Source of the DNA: Proteles cristata cristata
Taxonomy: Eukaryota > Chordata > Mammalia > Carnivora > Hyaenidae
Length of the DNA: 64,000 bases
Assembly (NCBI GenBank): GCA_017311185.1
Contig: JAESUZ010002554.1
Coordinates: 744,001 to 808,000 of the forward strand
Direction of reading: 5' to 3'
Of this stretch, positions 20,685 to 33,337 are shown one piece after another. Numbering within the stretch: the stretch's first letter is position 1; each line of letters begins with the position of its first letter. The translations under genes and the position numbers were made by a program. Under the pieces are notes generated by a model. That model saw only the letters and a list, made by a program, of their open reading frames with translations. It was not told the origin of the DNA and did no database searches.

Positions 20685-23600
20685 ATTCAAATTAACCAAC
20701 ACAATAATTTTATGAGATAAGAGTACATGAAATGGTAATGACTTAATGAAAGCTTTGTCAGTAGAAGAAAAACCTATTCTGAGAATATTATTTCCCTATG
20801 GTCCACAACTGTGGGATAGCCATCTTGATCAATGGGGAAAACATTTGGCCAAACTTGTGTAACATTACAACTTAATTCTTTTAAATCAAAGTCCAAAAAG
20901 AAACATCTGTCACATAGTCACAAGACCTATACTATTGATCATTTAGCTTTTCCTGCTGGTCATAGACAATGATGTTAAACATGTCAAACATGCATGTGAA
21001 GAATTTGAAATATTTAACATGAAAAAGAGAGAGAGAAGGAGACACAGTGCATCCAATAGTGTATTTTAGGAATTTACAGAAGTAATAAATACTTTTTGGC
21101 TTAGAAGTAAAGCTTACTACTTTTCTCTCCCTGATTGTATGCTTAATTTAGTCAAGACTATCCAATATATAATGAAATATAAAACAGCTGAAAAGAACTC
21201 ACAACCATTGTAATGAATGTACTCAGTTTTTAAATGAAAACTTTAATTATTTTTATTATACAACCAGTACATCGACAATGCATACATTTTAGAATCCAAA
21301 ACAAAAATTAAAACCACTCATAATTCTATTATTCAAATATTTTGTGTGCATGCATATTTATAAAAATAGAATTATTTTATAATATAGTTTTGAAATTTGC
21401 CTTTTGTAAACTTGATATAAATTACTTTATATAAAACTTTATTTTTTTAATTGCTGGATGTGTTTCTTAACCATAACAGTCTATTACTATTCATTTTCTC
21501 TGGTATAAATTATTATTACTGCTTGTATATGTGTAGAAAGAAACTTGCAAGATAATATAACTACTTAATAAATTCTAAAAGTTCATATATAATATAATTT
21601 GGGGAAAAATTATTCCTGAACTACTCGAATCAACCATGAGGAAAGGCAATAAACTATAATTGACCAATTTAACCTCCGTGCTTCTGTTTAAACAAAACAG
21701 CTGGTGGTGATGGGCTTTTACCTTACTGAGATTTTTTTCCCCCCAATAAAAGTTAAGTAATAGCAATGCTGGAGCAATTAAAGGCAATTCATTTTTTCTT
21801 GTAAAACCTTTTCCAGTGAACAGGAGCTCCAGTTTTCAGTTTGCTTTCCAGTCTGGTTTTTAGGTGAATTTAAAAATTAGGGGGAGATGATAAATGAACA
21901 CATAAGTTTCAAGGATTAAATCCTAAAAATTTAATGAGTTTCCTGATCTCAGAATGCCTGGTTAATACTATAATATATACCTACTGGGCAAAGCACGAAG
22001 GATTTCAAAGTAATCTATTATTTTTGTCAAGGTTCTTAAACACTTTATCCGTGGAGAACTAGGAAAAGAAAACAGTAAGACCCCTTTTCAGTTGCGGAAT
22101 AATTGCTACCTTCTCATACAACCTGTCTGTCCTTCAAAGTCAACCAGGCATTTAACTATTATAGTCATTTAAGGTAAAATGGACTGTTTACTTTCTAAGG
22201 GAGCCAAGCTGGAAGAAAGCAAGTTGTGGGAATGTTTCTACAACGCAATTTCATGCAATTTGGAAATGAAATGTATTCAGAAGTCAATGATTAGCTTGGA
22301 CTGAAGCAAAATATATATATGGAAAATTATTCTGACTAGAGATGGAATGATGAGTCTTTATTTCAAAGACAAATAATTTCCCTGATTAAGTACCCTTCTT
22401 GTTTTGAAAGTCCTTGAGACAACTTTAGTGCTTATGGAATTTCTAACCCACCTTTCTTAATCTGATCTCCTGAGGCTATCCCTCAATATTACCGGATTCT
22501 CTGATCAACTTTTCTCTTGGACTGGGAAAAGAGTAGTAAAATGCAATACTTTGAATGGATTGTATTGTCTTGCTGTTTCCACTTTTCTCTGATCACATTT
22601 TCTGTTGAGTTTTATATCTCCAGCATTGCAAGGACTCCCATCAGCCTGCCAACCCCTGTATCCTGGCTCTCTGTTTATCATCAAAATATATTGGGGACCT
22701 TGGGGTCCCAAACTCGTACTAAGGGACAAAGGGAAAAGATAGCTTAATCAGAAACCTTATAACTGCTAAAATTTTGATTAGCTGATGAGTCCTTTGGAAA
22801 ATAATATGTCTTGATCAGCTGAAGTTCTTAAGGAATATTTACTCCCTAAGACTATGAAAGATTTTTGTTGTTGTTGTTCAAGAGACCTTTCTGTGAAATA
22901 AGAAGGTAATCATCTACTTCATCCATGGGAAAAAAAAGATCCAAATAAAGCCTTTATTTTTGCAGTCCTATTAATAATGATTGGTATTCTAAAACCTACA
23001 CAGTGACAATGGGCTATTTCTTTAATTTCGTGGTTGAAATTAAACCATGGATTCTGGAAGAATCCAAGTTTCAGACAGATTTATTACATTGCCCAGGATC
23101 AGTGAAAAAGTGTATGCCTGACTGGGTTTAGAACTCAAGTCTTTGGCTCCCCTGACAAACATATTTTCCATAATATCCTACTGCTAAATTGGGAATTCCT
23201 AAAAAGATTACAAAATATAGAGACTAGCCATAGAGAATTAGGAGATTTTAACAGAAGACACATTACAGATGTTTGGAATTTAGACTTCAAAATATTTTTC
23301 AATAGTCCTTTGAATAAAAACATTCTAGTTGTTTTGGAAAATATGTATCAACCTTAAATATAATTATGTTCTCCAAGACTAATATGTTCATTGGACTTGT
23401 TGTATTGTACAGTTTAGTTTGGTATTAAGTAGTATTTGAAACAGTTAATGTAGTGTTTTCCTGATCAATTCCTTGTTCATAATAGTATATAGTTGCCTGA
23501 TGACTCTTTTTCTTTTCAAAATCCATAGATATTGGTGTTAAAAATGAAGATAACTATGTGAATAATTTAGGCAAATATATTTTTGCATTTATATCAATAT

Positions 23601-23690
23601 TGAATATTGTAGGTGAAAAACTGGTACTATCTGATAAAGCAAATCAATCATCCATTTCATGTGTGGATTTAGTAAAGGTATTTTAAGGAG
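20685..23690. other. No recognised gene
   Basis: About 3 kb. A possible very old repeat at 21260-21530 (accactcataattctattat, gcatgcatatttataaaaat, ttgaaatttgccttttgtaa) resembles a mammalian interspersed repeat, weakly. A (TTG)n run is at 22866-22880. Paired frames at 22505-22729 (-) and 22517-22747 (+) show no domain. Confidence 0.4.
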
Positions 23691-23757
23691 GAATGATACA
23701 TTATTTTCCCCCCTAATTTTTATGTATTTTACAAATAACATTTAATAATACTAAGGG

Positions 23758-23946
23758 AAATAGGGTCATCTGGGTTGCTCAGTTGTTTAAGCGTCCAACT
23801 CTTGGTTTTGGCTCAGGTCATGATCTCACAGTTCATGGGATGGAGCCCCATGTGAGGCTTCGTGCTGACAGCACGGGAACCTGCTTGGGACTCTCTCTCT
23901 CCCCCCCCCTCTGCCTCTCACCCCATCAAATAAATAAATAAACTTA
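23758..23946 (+). mobile_element. CAN-SINE, older subtype
   Basis: The head cgtccaactcttggttttgg and the body gtgctgacagcacgggaacc tgcttggga, with no gctcagagcctgg block, define an older subtype than most copies here. Tail aaataaataaataaactt. Many point changes. Confidence 0.9.
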
Positions 23947-23949
23947 AAA

Positions 23950-25825
23950 TATGTTAATAGTAATATGGGAAGGGTGAAGGTAGAAAAACTGCCTATAATC
24001 CATAACTTAAATACTATAACTGTCCTCAATTGTATATTCTCTTCTCTATATGAATAGTTTCAGAGTTGTGGACACAAACAAATACCACTTTGATTCCATA
24101 TCAAACATTAAACATTTTGTCATATACATAAACATGTTACATTTGTATGACTACTATGTCTGCTGGCTCCTATAGTGCATTAAGTTGAAGAACATGTTCA
24201 CCTAAACCACTGCTAATTTAAATAAGGTTGAAATGAATATATTTGATCTTAAGTAGGGTATACATTTCTAGGGACTAAAAAAGTGCTCCATAAATATGCA
24301 GTTTTGTGACTCCTAATACATGGATCAAATTCCCTTAAAAAGAAATTATGCCGATTAATAATAAGGTGTATCATTCTTAAAATTCTTTAAAAGTGACATA
24401 GATTATAATTTTAGGTACTCTCTATTGTAGGGATACCTTATATTTATGACTACATGACTCACTGATTATTCTTTACTTTCCAGAGATAAGCAATCTATGA
24501 AATTAGAAAGAAAAAAAAGCAGGTCATATCTTTCAAATCTTATCATTCCCAAAGTTCTCTTCACATTTGATATTCAATGTGGTGAAATGAATAGGGCACA
24601 AATGGAAGGATACCTTTATTACACATTCAGATTGGGGTTACATAGTTTGCAAAAATATGGCCTCAATTGACCTGTTGTGTCTATGATAGTCACACAAGAG
24701 CAGTTTGACTGTAACTCTTTCTAGATACAACAAACAGGAGAATTAAATCACATGAGACAGAAAAATTACCTGCATGTGTCTGAATATATTAGGTGAGGTC
24801 TTATTCTTAGTGCATAATATCCAAATAGCTTTCTCTACCCTTGAATATGTTGCAACACTGGATATCTATGAAATCATCCTATTTCTAAACTGCATTGTAA
24901 AAAAATGTTTTAGTTTCCATTCCAATAACCAGAGCCGTTATATAATTAGAGATCCAGAAATTGTGATTATGGGATCATATATCTCCAATGTAATTTAATC
25001 ATGGAAAACTTGAAAACATTATATTGATATTTATGAACTTTTAGATTTTAGTTGTGGGGTTTGTAGAAACTATATATGAGAATATCTAAAAACTTCTATT
25101 AAATTTCTCATTTTTAGTTGCAGTAAAGAACAAAACTTTATGAAAATGGCATTTCAGACACACTAACATGTATCTTCAATTTAACAACCAGACCAAAATT
25201 TAACTTCAGAGTCAGCAATTTTATAAGAAATCTACCAAAAAGTAAACTAAGTTAAAAGATCTTTCTGATGTTAATAAATTCAATAAGCATAGAAGAATAG
25301 TCCACCTCATTTCACTTCCCAAATTTCATGAACACAAAGTATAATTTTCTAAAATCCATGAGAAAAGACAACTTGAAAAAAGCATTTTGTACACAAATAT
25401 AAGAAAACAGAATTGTAAAGTTAGTGACACCATTCTTAGTCTAAAAAATACAATAAAATGCAATTTTAAACTATATCTGAAATAATTCAGTTAGCATAAT
25501 GTATCTAGTGGTTGAGTTAGAGCACTATCCTCTTTAGATATGCTTTTTAAAAATACTTTGGAGTAACCAATGAAAGCTCGAGAACTCGTGGGGAAACAGC
25601 TAGCTACTTTCCATCATATATTAATTTGCATTTTTTAATTCTTATCCAAAACTGGTTCAATTTTCCAAAAATAAATTCATCATTAACTGATTTCTAATTT
25701 AGGTTGCACCTTTTCTTTCCCTAATTCAATGTATCCAAAGGCAATTTTACATTTGACTGTCTCCCTATGCCCAATTATTAAAAATAAAAACATAATAATT
25801 ATTATAAGAATAAGTAACAGTACTT
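23950..25825. other. No recognised gene or repeat
   Basis: AT-rich DNA. The 74-codon frame at 24774-24998 and the - strand frame at 25683-25871 have no recognisable domain. Confidence 0.5.
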
Positions 25826-25829
25826 GAAG

Positions 25830-26025
25830 ATTTACTGCATTTTGCTTTGCCCTTTCCATGTATTTTATCATTTAAATTTCACAACTGTCCTATGACAAAT
25901 ACTGTTATTTTCATGTGTTGATTAGGAAAGTGACATGAAGAGAAGCCCAGTGTCTTGTCAAGTGTCATAGAAATAGTAACTACTGAATCTGAAATTTGAG
26001 CTTAGACCTGTAGCACTTCAGAACC
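25830..26025 (-). mobile_element. MIR, antisense
   Basis: The + strand has tgccctttccatgtatttta tcatttaaatttcacaactg tcctatgaca, then gtcttgtcaagtgtcataga. This follows reverse-complement MIR. Confidence 0.7.
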
Positions 26026-26039
26026 CTCTAAAGATGCAT

Positions 26040-26730
26040 TACTGAGTGATGCTACCTTCTGATTGTTACCTGAGAGGTATGATTGTCTTCAGTAAAGCAG
26101 TGTGATAGCTGAATATGAACCTGTGTGGAAGGATATAGAGTCTTTAATGAGTTAAATAGCAAAGACTTGGGGAACTTTTTAGCATCATAAAATATATATT
26201 AATTAATTCCTAAACAGACATTGCTTATAGACCAAATTTAAGAAAGTAATTTGTATTCCTTTGAGGGGGACAGGACACTCTGGCTAGAGCCAGGAGGTAA
26301 AATCTCACAGATAGACAATCTTCAAGACATGTGGCTCAGACTTTGGGTCCATTTCTTAGAAATACACTATAAAGAAACTAGATATTCAAGAGAGAGAGCA
26401 GAGCAGATGTGTAATAGGCCCCTCTTGGCTCCCAGTCCAGGGAAAATGAGCCACAGTTGACTACTCCAGCTGGAGCTTCTGGGTGGTCTCAAAAGGTAGA
26501 ACCAAGCAGGGAGTTTCCTAATCCAATCTGGAGGTCCCACATGCACAAGGGAAGAAAGTGTTTAGAGTGTCCATAGTAAACATTGCACTCCTACATTATT
26601 CTTTTGTTGCTTTGAAAGATTTCAAGGGGACTAGTTTTTCATTAAAATGGTGCATATGAAATGAATATTAGAAATAATGAGAAAGATACCATCAATTGGT
26701 CAAAGAGCAACGGTTTCTCTACCCAACATA
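26040..26730. other. No recognised feature
   Basis: No repeat family or RNA motif recognised. The 69-codon frame at 26251-26460 has no domain. Confidence 0.5.
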
Positions 26731-26734
26731 TGTT

Positions 26735-26910
26735 TCAAAATGAATATGTATTGAGTGACTACTATATACCAGACACTATTATTGATTTATCTTTTCATTT
26801 AATACTTCTTTCCATCTCTGAGGTAAATAATAGAATCCCCAAATTACAAAAGAGAAAACTAGGGTTCAAATCCCATGTGACTCACCTCAAAGCATATAGC
26901 TTAGAAAGCC
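26735..26910 (-). mobile_element. MIR, antisense
   Basis: The + strand has gtattgagtgactactatat accagacactatt, tcatttaatacttc and ccccaaattacaaaagagaa aactagggttcaaatcc. This is reverse-complement MIR with some deletion. The 93-codon frame across it is not a gene. Confidence 0.75.
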
Positions 26911-26929
26911 AAGTTTCTTATTTAAGTCA

Positions 26930-27850
26930 TCCTGAATTTTAATGTAGCATTCTGACTTTCTCTCCCACATTAGCATTGCCTTTTGCAGCACAGAAGGACA
27001 AGGCTGAACTATCTGCTTTCATTACACTCCTGGTTACTGAGCATCCCTGACCTTTTCCATTAGCCCTCTTCCTCTCTCCCTTTAATTTCTCTCACTTGTC
27101 TGGAGGAAAGTACACCATCTTTGTACTGCTTTGCCTTTTGGGCTATGACAACATTCTAGGAAAACCACAAAGGCAACTAACTACCCAAGTCAACACACCA
27201 ATAATGTTTTTCAGAATCTTTCAACCATGATCACAAAGAGAAACTTATGTTTTCCTGACACTGTTCATCCCATACACATTTCTACATGTATTTCAAAGGA
27301 CTGGTGCCTAATTATTTTGGTTTTATTCCATGATTCTGTAAAGAATTTTAAAACTATTACATATTGCCTTTTGATAGAAAAAAATCTCAGTTGAATATGC
27401 ATTGGGAATTAAGTGAAACACATTAACATTCTTTTATGAAGATAATCCAAAAATTACATCATGCTGCTTGTTTCTACATACGAATACAATTTTGCATGAA
27501 ACTATTTGGCAACTCTTAGACATCTGCTTCTGAGGATTTTCTATCAAATTGCTGAAGTAATAATGTAGAAACCAGAATCCTTCTATGCAGATATTGATAA
27601 ATCACAAGAATTATGATCATTGCTTGACTATTTGTAGATATTCCTTTAATTTTTAATGAAAACCAGTGTTTTTAAGATTTGCATAATCATCACAGGAAAT
27701 ATTTCAGCAGAACGCACAATAAAGTAGCATCTAGTATGATTCTGTAAACTGCATTACTTGCTTCTAGCTGATTTACAAGGGTGTGCAAGTATATACCAAT
27801 GCAACTTTTCAAAATTATCTTCATATTTGTTGTTCTACTTCCTCTTCTAG
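26930..27850. other. No recognised feature
   Basis: AT-rich DNA with no repeat or ORF that I recognise. Confidence 0.5.
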
Positions 27851-27869
27851 ACAATAGTGAAAGAGTGCT

Positions 27870-28250
27870 GGTGTCAGTTTTATTAACCTCATTTAAGTGT
27901 TTAAGAAATAGAGGTACAGAGGCACCTGGTGGCTCAGTCGGTCAAGTGTCCATCTTTGGCTCAGGTCATGAACTAACGTTTGTGGGCTCAAGCCCTGCGT
28001 CGGGCTCTGGACTGTCAGCTAGCTCAGAGCCAGGAGCCTGCTCCAGATTTTGTACCTCCCTCTCTCTCTCTCTGACCCTCTCCTGCTCATGCTGTCTCTC
28101 TCTCTCTCTCAGAAATAAATAAAAACATTTAAAAAAATAAAAAAGAAAGAAATAGAGGAAGAGAAAAATTAAGCAACTCTCCTAATGTTATACTGTTGTC
28201 AGTGGCAGAGAAATGATGAATGCCCAGGTGTTCCGGATTCCTAACCCTTA
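27870..28250 (-). mobile_element. MIR, antisense, interrupted by a SINE
   Basis: The left part (ttattaacctcatttaagtg tttaagaaatagaggtacag) and right part (gagaaaaattaagcaactct cctaatgttatactgttgtc agtggcagag) together follow the reverse-complement MIR core (cccattttacagatgaggaa, aagtaacttgcccaaggtca). The SINE at 27915-28146 separates them. Confidence 0.6.
27903..28158 (+). mobile_element. CAN-SINE with 12-bp TSD
   Basis: TSD aagaaatagagg at 27903-27914 and 28147-28158, perfect. The body has ctgtcagctagctcagagcc: an extra 4 bases (agct) against the standard gctgacagctcagagcc form. Tail tctctcagaaataaataaaa. The 113-codon frame ending at 28122 runs into SINE sequence. Confidence 0.95.
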
Positions 28251-28434
28251 ACTCATTTTCCAAAATCAGGGCTGCAGAGTACTAGCATCCTGAAAAATGT
28301 GAATAGGATTCTCATAAATATAAGTGTCCTAAGGTCAAGTAAGTTTGAGAAATGCTGCATTATGTATTTTACCAGTCTTTAGAGCTTCACAGCACTCATG
28401 AGATATTAAAAAAATCAGTGAATTCCTATTATTT

Positions 28435-28668
28435 AAAAATCTGTTTGGGGCGCCTGGGTGGCTTAGTCGGTTAAGCGTCCGACTTTCGCTTAGGTTATGA
28501 TCTCACGGTTCGTGGGTTCGAGCCCCGCGTCGGGCTCTGTGCTGACTGCCAGCTCAGAGCCTGGAGCCTGTTTCAGTCTGTGACTCCCTCTCTCTCTGAC
28601 CCTCCCATGCTCACGCTGTCTCGCTCTCTCTCCTAGAAATAAATAAAACATTTAAAAAAAATCTGTTT
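28435..28668 (+). mobile_element. Young CAN-SINE, variant subfamily
   Basis: Perfect 12-bp TSD aaaaatctgttt at 28435-28446 and 28657-28668. It carries all five variant marks (ggcttagtcgg, ctttcgcttagg, gactgccagctcag, tttcagtctgtgactcc, tcctagaaataaataaa) and intact CpGs. Confidence 0.97.
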
Positions 28669-29336
28669 AACCTAGAGTTTTGTCAAATTTGCACATGAAC
28701 ACCTTTCAAACTCCCTAGCATTCCACATTCCAGTACATAGTGTAGAAAATATTACACTAGCCTTACATGTAAGTTTCACTTTGTCTCAGAACTAAAGGTA
28801 ATGCAAAGAAATCACTATGCATTATATATTGTGTTTTTCACAGAGTTTAGAAAATGCTAGAGTTAAGAGCTTAATGAACATTGAGTGATAAAATCCATGA
28901 TATAGGTATTTGTAGGCAGAAGCTTAAACATATGAATATCTGTTTCTTGAAATCATAAACTAGTTTTTTGAACTTTCCACTGAGAGAAAGAAAAACAGAA
29001 AAAGAGGATATATTGAAAATTCTCTGTGAGCTGGAGAAATATACATTTTATATGTTGCAATAGGGATATACATTAAGAAAGAATTCAATACTATGGAGAA
29101 ATAAAATAAAATAATAAATACATATTAAGTATATATTGACAAATAAAAACTACTTAATGAATTAAAAAATAAATATATATTGAGTATGTACTCTCTTCTA
29201 AGTAGTACAAGTGTTCCCTCATTTAATCTTCCCTAAACTTTATGAAATAGTGTTGTCAGTCAATAATCAAGTCAGTTAACCAATGTTTATGGTTATCTGA
29301 ATTGTGCTTATTGACCTACCCTTCAAGGTTTAGTTT

Positions 29337-29589
29337 AAAGTCAGGTACATGTTGGGGCACCTGGGTGGCTCAGTCGGTTAAGCGTCTGACTTTGGTTCAG
29401 GTCATGATCTCACGGTTCATGGGTTCGGCCCCGCCTCGGGCTCTGTGCTGACAGCTAGCTCAGAGCCTGGAGCCTGTTTCAGATTCTGTGTCTCCCTCTC
29501 TCTCTGACCCTTCCCTGCTCCCGCTGTCTCTCTCTCTCTATCAGAAATAAATAAAACATTTAAAAAAAAAATAAAGTAAGGTACATGTT
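29337..29589 (+). mobile_element. CAN-SINE, intermediate form, 17-bp TSD
   Basis: Direct repeat aaagtcaggtacatgtt at 29337-29353 matches 29573-29589 with one change. The body contains gctgacagctagctcagag (4-base insertion) but keeps the standard ttcagattctgtgtctccc. Tail tatcagaaataaataaaa. It looks intermediate between the standard and the young variant form. Confidence 0.95.
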
Positions 29590-29599
29590 GACATTTAAC

Positions 29600-31425
29600 A
29601 AATATTTAGTGAATGAATGAATACATACACAATCACTGTTCTCACTGGCTCATATGTTATTATACTAAGTTGTAGATCTCAGATTCAAGATTCTCTGCTT
29701 TAGGAAGATAAAAGACCATCATTCTTGTACTCATTTGCTAACAAGTAGCTATGTAAACTTAGTTATATTATGTGAGTTCTTTGGATATTTATTCTTGTTA
29801 TTGATTGTTGGCATGATTTTGGAAAGAACAGTAGACCAGATAGTTGATATTTAGGCAGTAAATTTACTGGCATGGGTTATTACTTTGTGGCTAGCTTGAA
29901 TGCTTTTTGTCTCTTAGTGGTCAGTGTTTCTTAGACATCCTAGTTGTTACATATTTCAACTATTATCCTAAGTAGGGGGAAATAGCACTGGAAGAAATTG
30001 GACTTCACATTTCTAAGGACCTAAAATTTTGTAGTTCAAGGGCCACAGACCTCTATATCCTTATGGATTCCTGATGGAATTTATGAAGATATCATAGCCA
30101 GACAGATATAAAGAAAAAGTTAGGTCAAATTATGGTCTTAGGAGCAGTCATGTAAGTTAAAAGTAAAGCCACACATCCTTAGTGACATTCTGCCACACAA
30201 ATTACTCCTCTCTGAGCATAAGGCATCTTAAGAAGGCAGCAACACTGGACATGAATTGCAGAATTAACATGAACATAGATAATTTAAGTTTTACATTTAA
30301 AAATCAATGTCAGGCTAAATATTATACTCAGTTTATTTGGAGTTCAGAATGAAGTGATGGTTTTGACTCTGAGATGTGAACAAAATATCCCCCAAACTCA
30401 ACAATGCCTTGAGATGCCAGAGTCATCTTGTTTAAGTTATCCAATCAATAAATATAACTAGATGTTCTGGGAGCAAAGAATCAAAAACATTTGTTGCTAT
30501 TCCCAAACTAAAGAGCAGTACTCACAGGTGTGCTATGTCAGAACTCTTTCAACTAAATAGAAGCCCCACGTTCCCATTGGCCATTCATCACTGACCATTC
30601 ACAGAGGTATCCCATGCAGATTTTGTAGCTGTTGTGAAGTAATGCTTGCTTTCTGCCAAGATCTCATGAGGACTGAATTACTGTGAGTCATGATTTCCCC
30701 AGAACTGGTAGAACTTCTTCTTGTACAACCAGGCTCATATATCTCAATAACAGCTTTCCTGCCAGGGAAAGGACAGGTACATTTTGATACGAAAACACTC
30801 CTTGAAGTTTGATTTGGCACAAACTGACTCAGACTCTTCCGTGGCTAACTATCACTGTATTAGTTAAATAATTTCCCATTGGAGGGGGAAAAAATAGTCA
30901 TTTGTGCCTTAAACACACACACACAAATAACCTAGTGCTATTAATCTTGAAAGCTTAGCCACAAGATTTATGATTTGCCTCAGGACATTCTGTTTGTTTT
31001 AAGACGGGGAAACAATGGCTTGTTTGGGCCTAATTCTACTGGCTTTCTCTAACTTGGGTCACAATATCTGCTGGGGCAAGGTCTTGCTTCTTTTTATTGC
31101 TGAAGTCTGGCTCCACAGAATATAACTGTGACGGGATTGTGACACGTCTTCCCACTCTGTGTGATTGTGTTGTTTTAATTGCTTATCTAAATGCTGACTC
31201 TTCCTACAGGTATCGGTTTGAGGCATTTTCATGAGGGTTTCCTCAGTGTAGACCAGGCTTTAATAGCCTTTTCTGCCTTCGCTACAGTTAAAAATTTTAT
31301 ACACAAGGCCACAAAGTGGTGCTTCATAATGTTTTCTTGTTTTCCATTGTTTTCTTCATATTCTTTCCTTCTAAGTCAAAAATGGTGTGTAGGGTATATG
31401 CTCTGTAGTCAGAATTTCTGCAAAT
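29600..31425. other. No recognised gene
   Basis: A short (CA)n is at 30914-30925. Frames at 30599-30820 (-) and 31191-31430 (+) have no recognisable domain. A weak MIR-like stretch near 29185-29265 lies just before this region. Confidence 0.45.
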
Positions 31426-31429
31426 CGTA

Positions 31430-31615
31430 GGTTTCACCTGCTAGTTCTTCTACCTTGGGCAAGTTCCTGATTTTTCTGTGCCTCATCTACAAAATAGTGC
31501 TAACAACAGAATCTATCACATAAAGGTACTCCGATTATTAAATGATATAACATCATAAGCTCTTCCATAACACAATGCCTAGAATAGTAAATGTTCATTT
31601 AGTGTTGGTGGTATC
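31430..31615 (+). mobile_element. MIR, sense
   Basis: accttgggcaagttcctgat, ctgtgcctcatctacaaaat agtgctaa, then cacaatgcctagaatagtaa atgttc follow MIR sense order. Confidence 0.75.
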
Positions 31616-31945
31616 ATTGCCAGCTTCTGAAAGTTAGGAGGCACACCTGTCAAGCTCAGATGGCAAGGGAGAAGCAGAATTGAAATTCAAATTAAGTCTA
31701 CCTTAAGTCAAAGTCTGAACTATCTATATAGCTAGATAATAATGTGTAATCACATTATACACATTATAAGGCAAAATATATCACATTATAATTAAGCTTC
31801 ATATTCTACCTAGTAAACTATGGCTGTTTTATAATTAGTACTAGGGTCCTAAATTTTTACATAACTTTGTATTATTCTATCAAAAGTTACCCTTATTTTT
31901 CAGCCTGATAGTCCTAGGGCTGTATTTGATTTTAACACAAACATA

Positions 31946-32113
31946 TTTTTTTTTCCTCCTCCTCCTCCTCTCCCTTCCCCTCTTTCTCCCCCTTCTTCTT
32001 CTTCTTCTTCTTTTTCTTCCTCTTCTTCCTCTTACTCCTCTTCTTCTTCTTCTTCCTCTTCCTCTTCTTCTTCATCCTCTTCTTCTTCCTCTTCTTCCTT
32101 TTCTTCTTCTTCT
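31946..32113 (+). repeat. 168-base polypyrimidine tract, (CCT)n/(TTC)n
   Basis: About 168 bases are C or T with only two A interruptions, near 32034 and 32074. It begins as T10 and (CCT)n and becomes (TTC)n mixed with TCC. The opposite strand is pure purine. The 75-codon poly-Leu/Pro frame through it is an artefact of composition. Confidence 0.98.
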
Positions 32114-32119
32114 AAGTCT

Positions 32120-33335
32120 GCCTACTGAAAATATTCCTAAGATACTAAGGTAAACAAAGACAACTTGCCTATGAACTTTATGCTTCTTCCAGGACCTGCT
32201 CCATTTCTTTCTTCACAAGGGAAAACTGAATATTATACAAAGAATCAGATAATAATGATGAGGTTGGTAAGTAACCTTACAACCACCCTGTGATCCCTCG
32301 GTTACCAGTATGGAAACCAATGTAGTAAGAACTCAGTTAGGATCCTGTAATTGTGACCCCAAAGCTAAAGCTCTGAACTATTAAATTATTGTTAAAATCC
32401 AAGAAGAGAAGATTTTGAGCACTATCCATAGATATTTCATTAGGAACCTTGAAGTTTAGTATGTCCATGGAAGTGCATGTGTTTATGTATATGTCTGAAT
32501 GTCACTGTGTGGGCTAACACTGCTCACTCCTGTTCTTCTGCAAATACCCATCCATCCATTCATAATACCCCCCCACAGTTACAGGTGCTAAAGTCACATC
32601 ACACCCCTTATTTCTCTCCCCAACAAAGGACAAGATTATTTATTTAGAATTAGATAAGAAATAAAAAATATATAAACTATAAGATGATATAAAGCAAAAA
32701 CAGCAAAAACACTAGAAATATCACATATTTTATTTTAACCTTCCTGGTATCCCTTTATAATATTTTTCTTATACTTCTTGGCCTGCGTATCCTTTGAATG
32801 TTTCTTCATATAACAATACCTTTTGTAATATTTTCTGGAGTGAGAAAGATAAGCAAAACTTTCTTCTTATTATGGCTGATAATTTTTTATTATTGACAGG
32901 TTAGAGAAGTTTCTTTCAGCCTCTGAATAACTATTGATAGTTCAATGTAAGTTTTTAAGATGCCTGTCAAATTTAGGAGAAAAATTTAGCAATATTCTAT
33001 TAAGCATTTTTTTTATATGTGGATTGTGAAATTTTGTGGCAGTTCAAATTTTCTTATTCAGTGAATGACATTAAAAATTTCAAATTAGTGATAACCTTTA
33101 ACCAGTTCTAGATGTTTTCATTATAATGAGATGAAAACATTGAGGTGTTGTAGTGTGAATTTTATGTTGTCTTAATTCATGTTACTATTTCATTTCAAAT
33201 CAGAGAAGTATCCACTTTTCTTTTTTCTTATTCATACAATTCATTCTACTTTGTCAGCTTAACTTTCCATCAAAATAATAGCCTGTTCATTACTTATATT
33301 CAAAAAGTATCTTTTCTTAATAAATTTCTGCTTTA
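32120..33335. other. No recognised gene or repeat
   Basis: AT-rich DNA. Nothing recognised. Confidence 0.5.
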
Positions 33336-33337
33336 GG

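Noticed and set aside
24225..24340. Possible L1 3' UTR fragment
   Set aside because: Similarity is limited to general AT-rich wording; block order could not be confirmed.
28260..28420. Possible MER5-like end (agtttgagaaatgctgcatt)
   Set aside because: Only one short block matches and no second end is visible.
31926..32153. Poly-Leu/Pro frame resembling a signal or membrane protein
   Set aside because: Composition artefact of the polypyrimidine tract.
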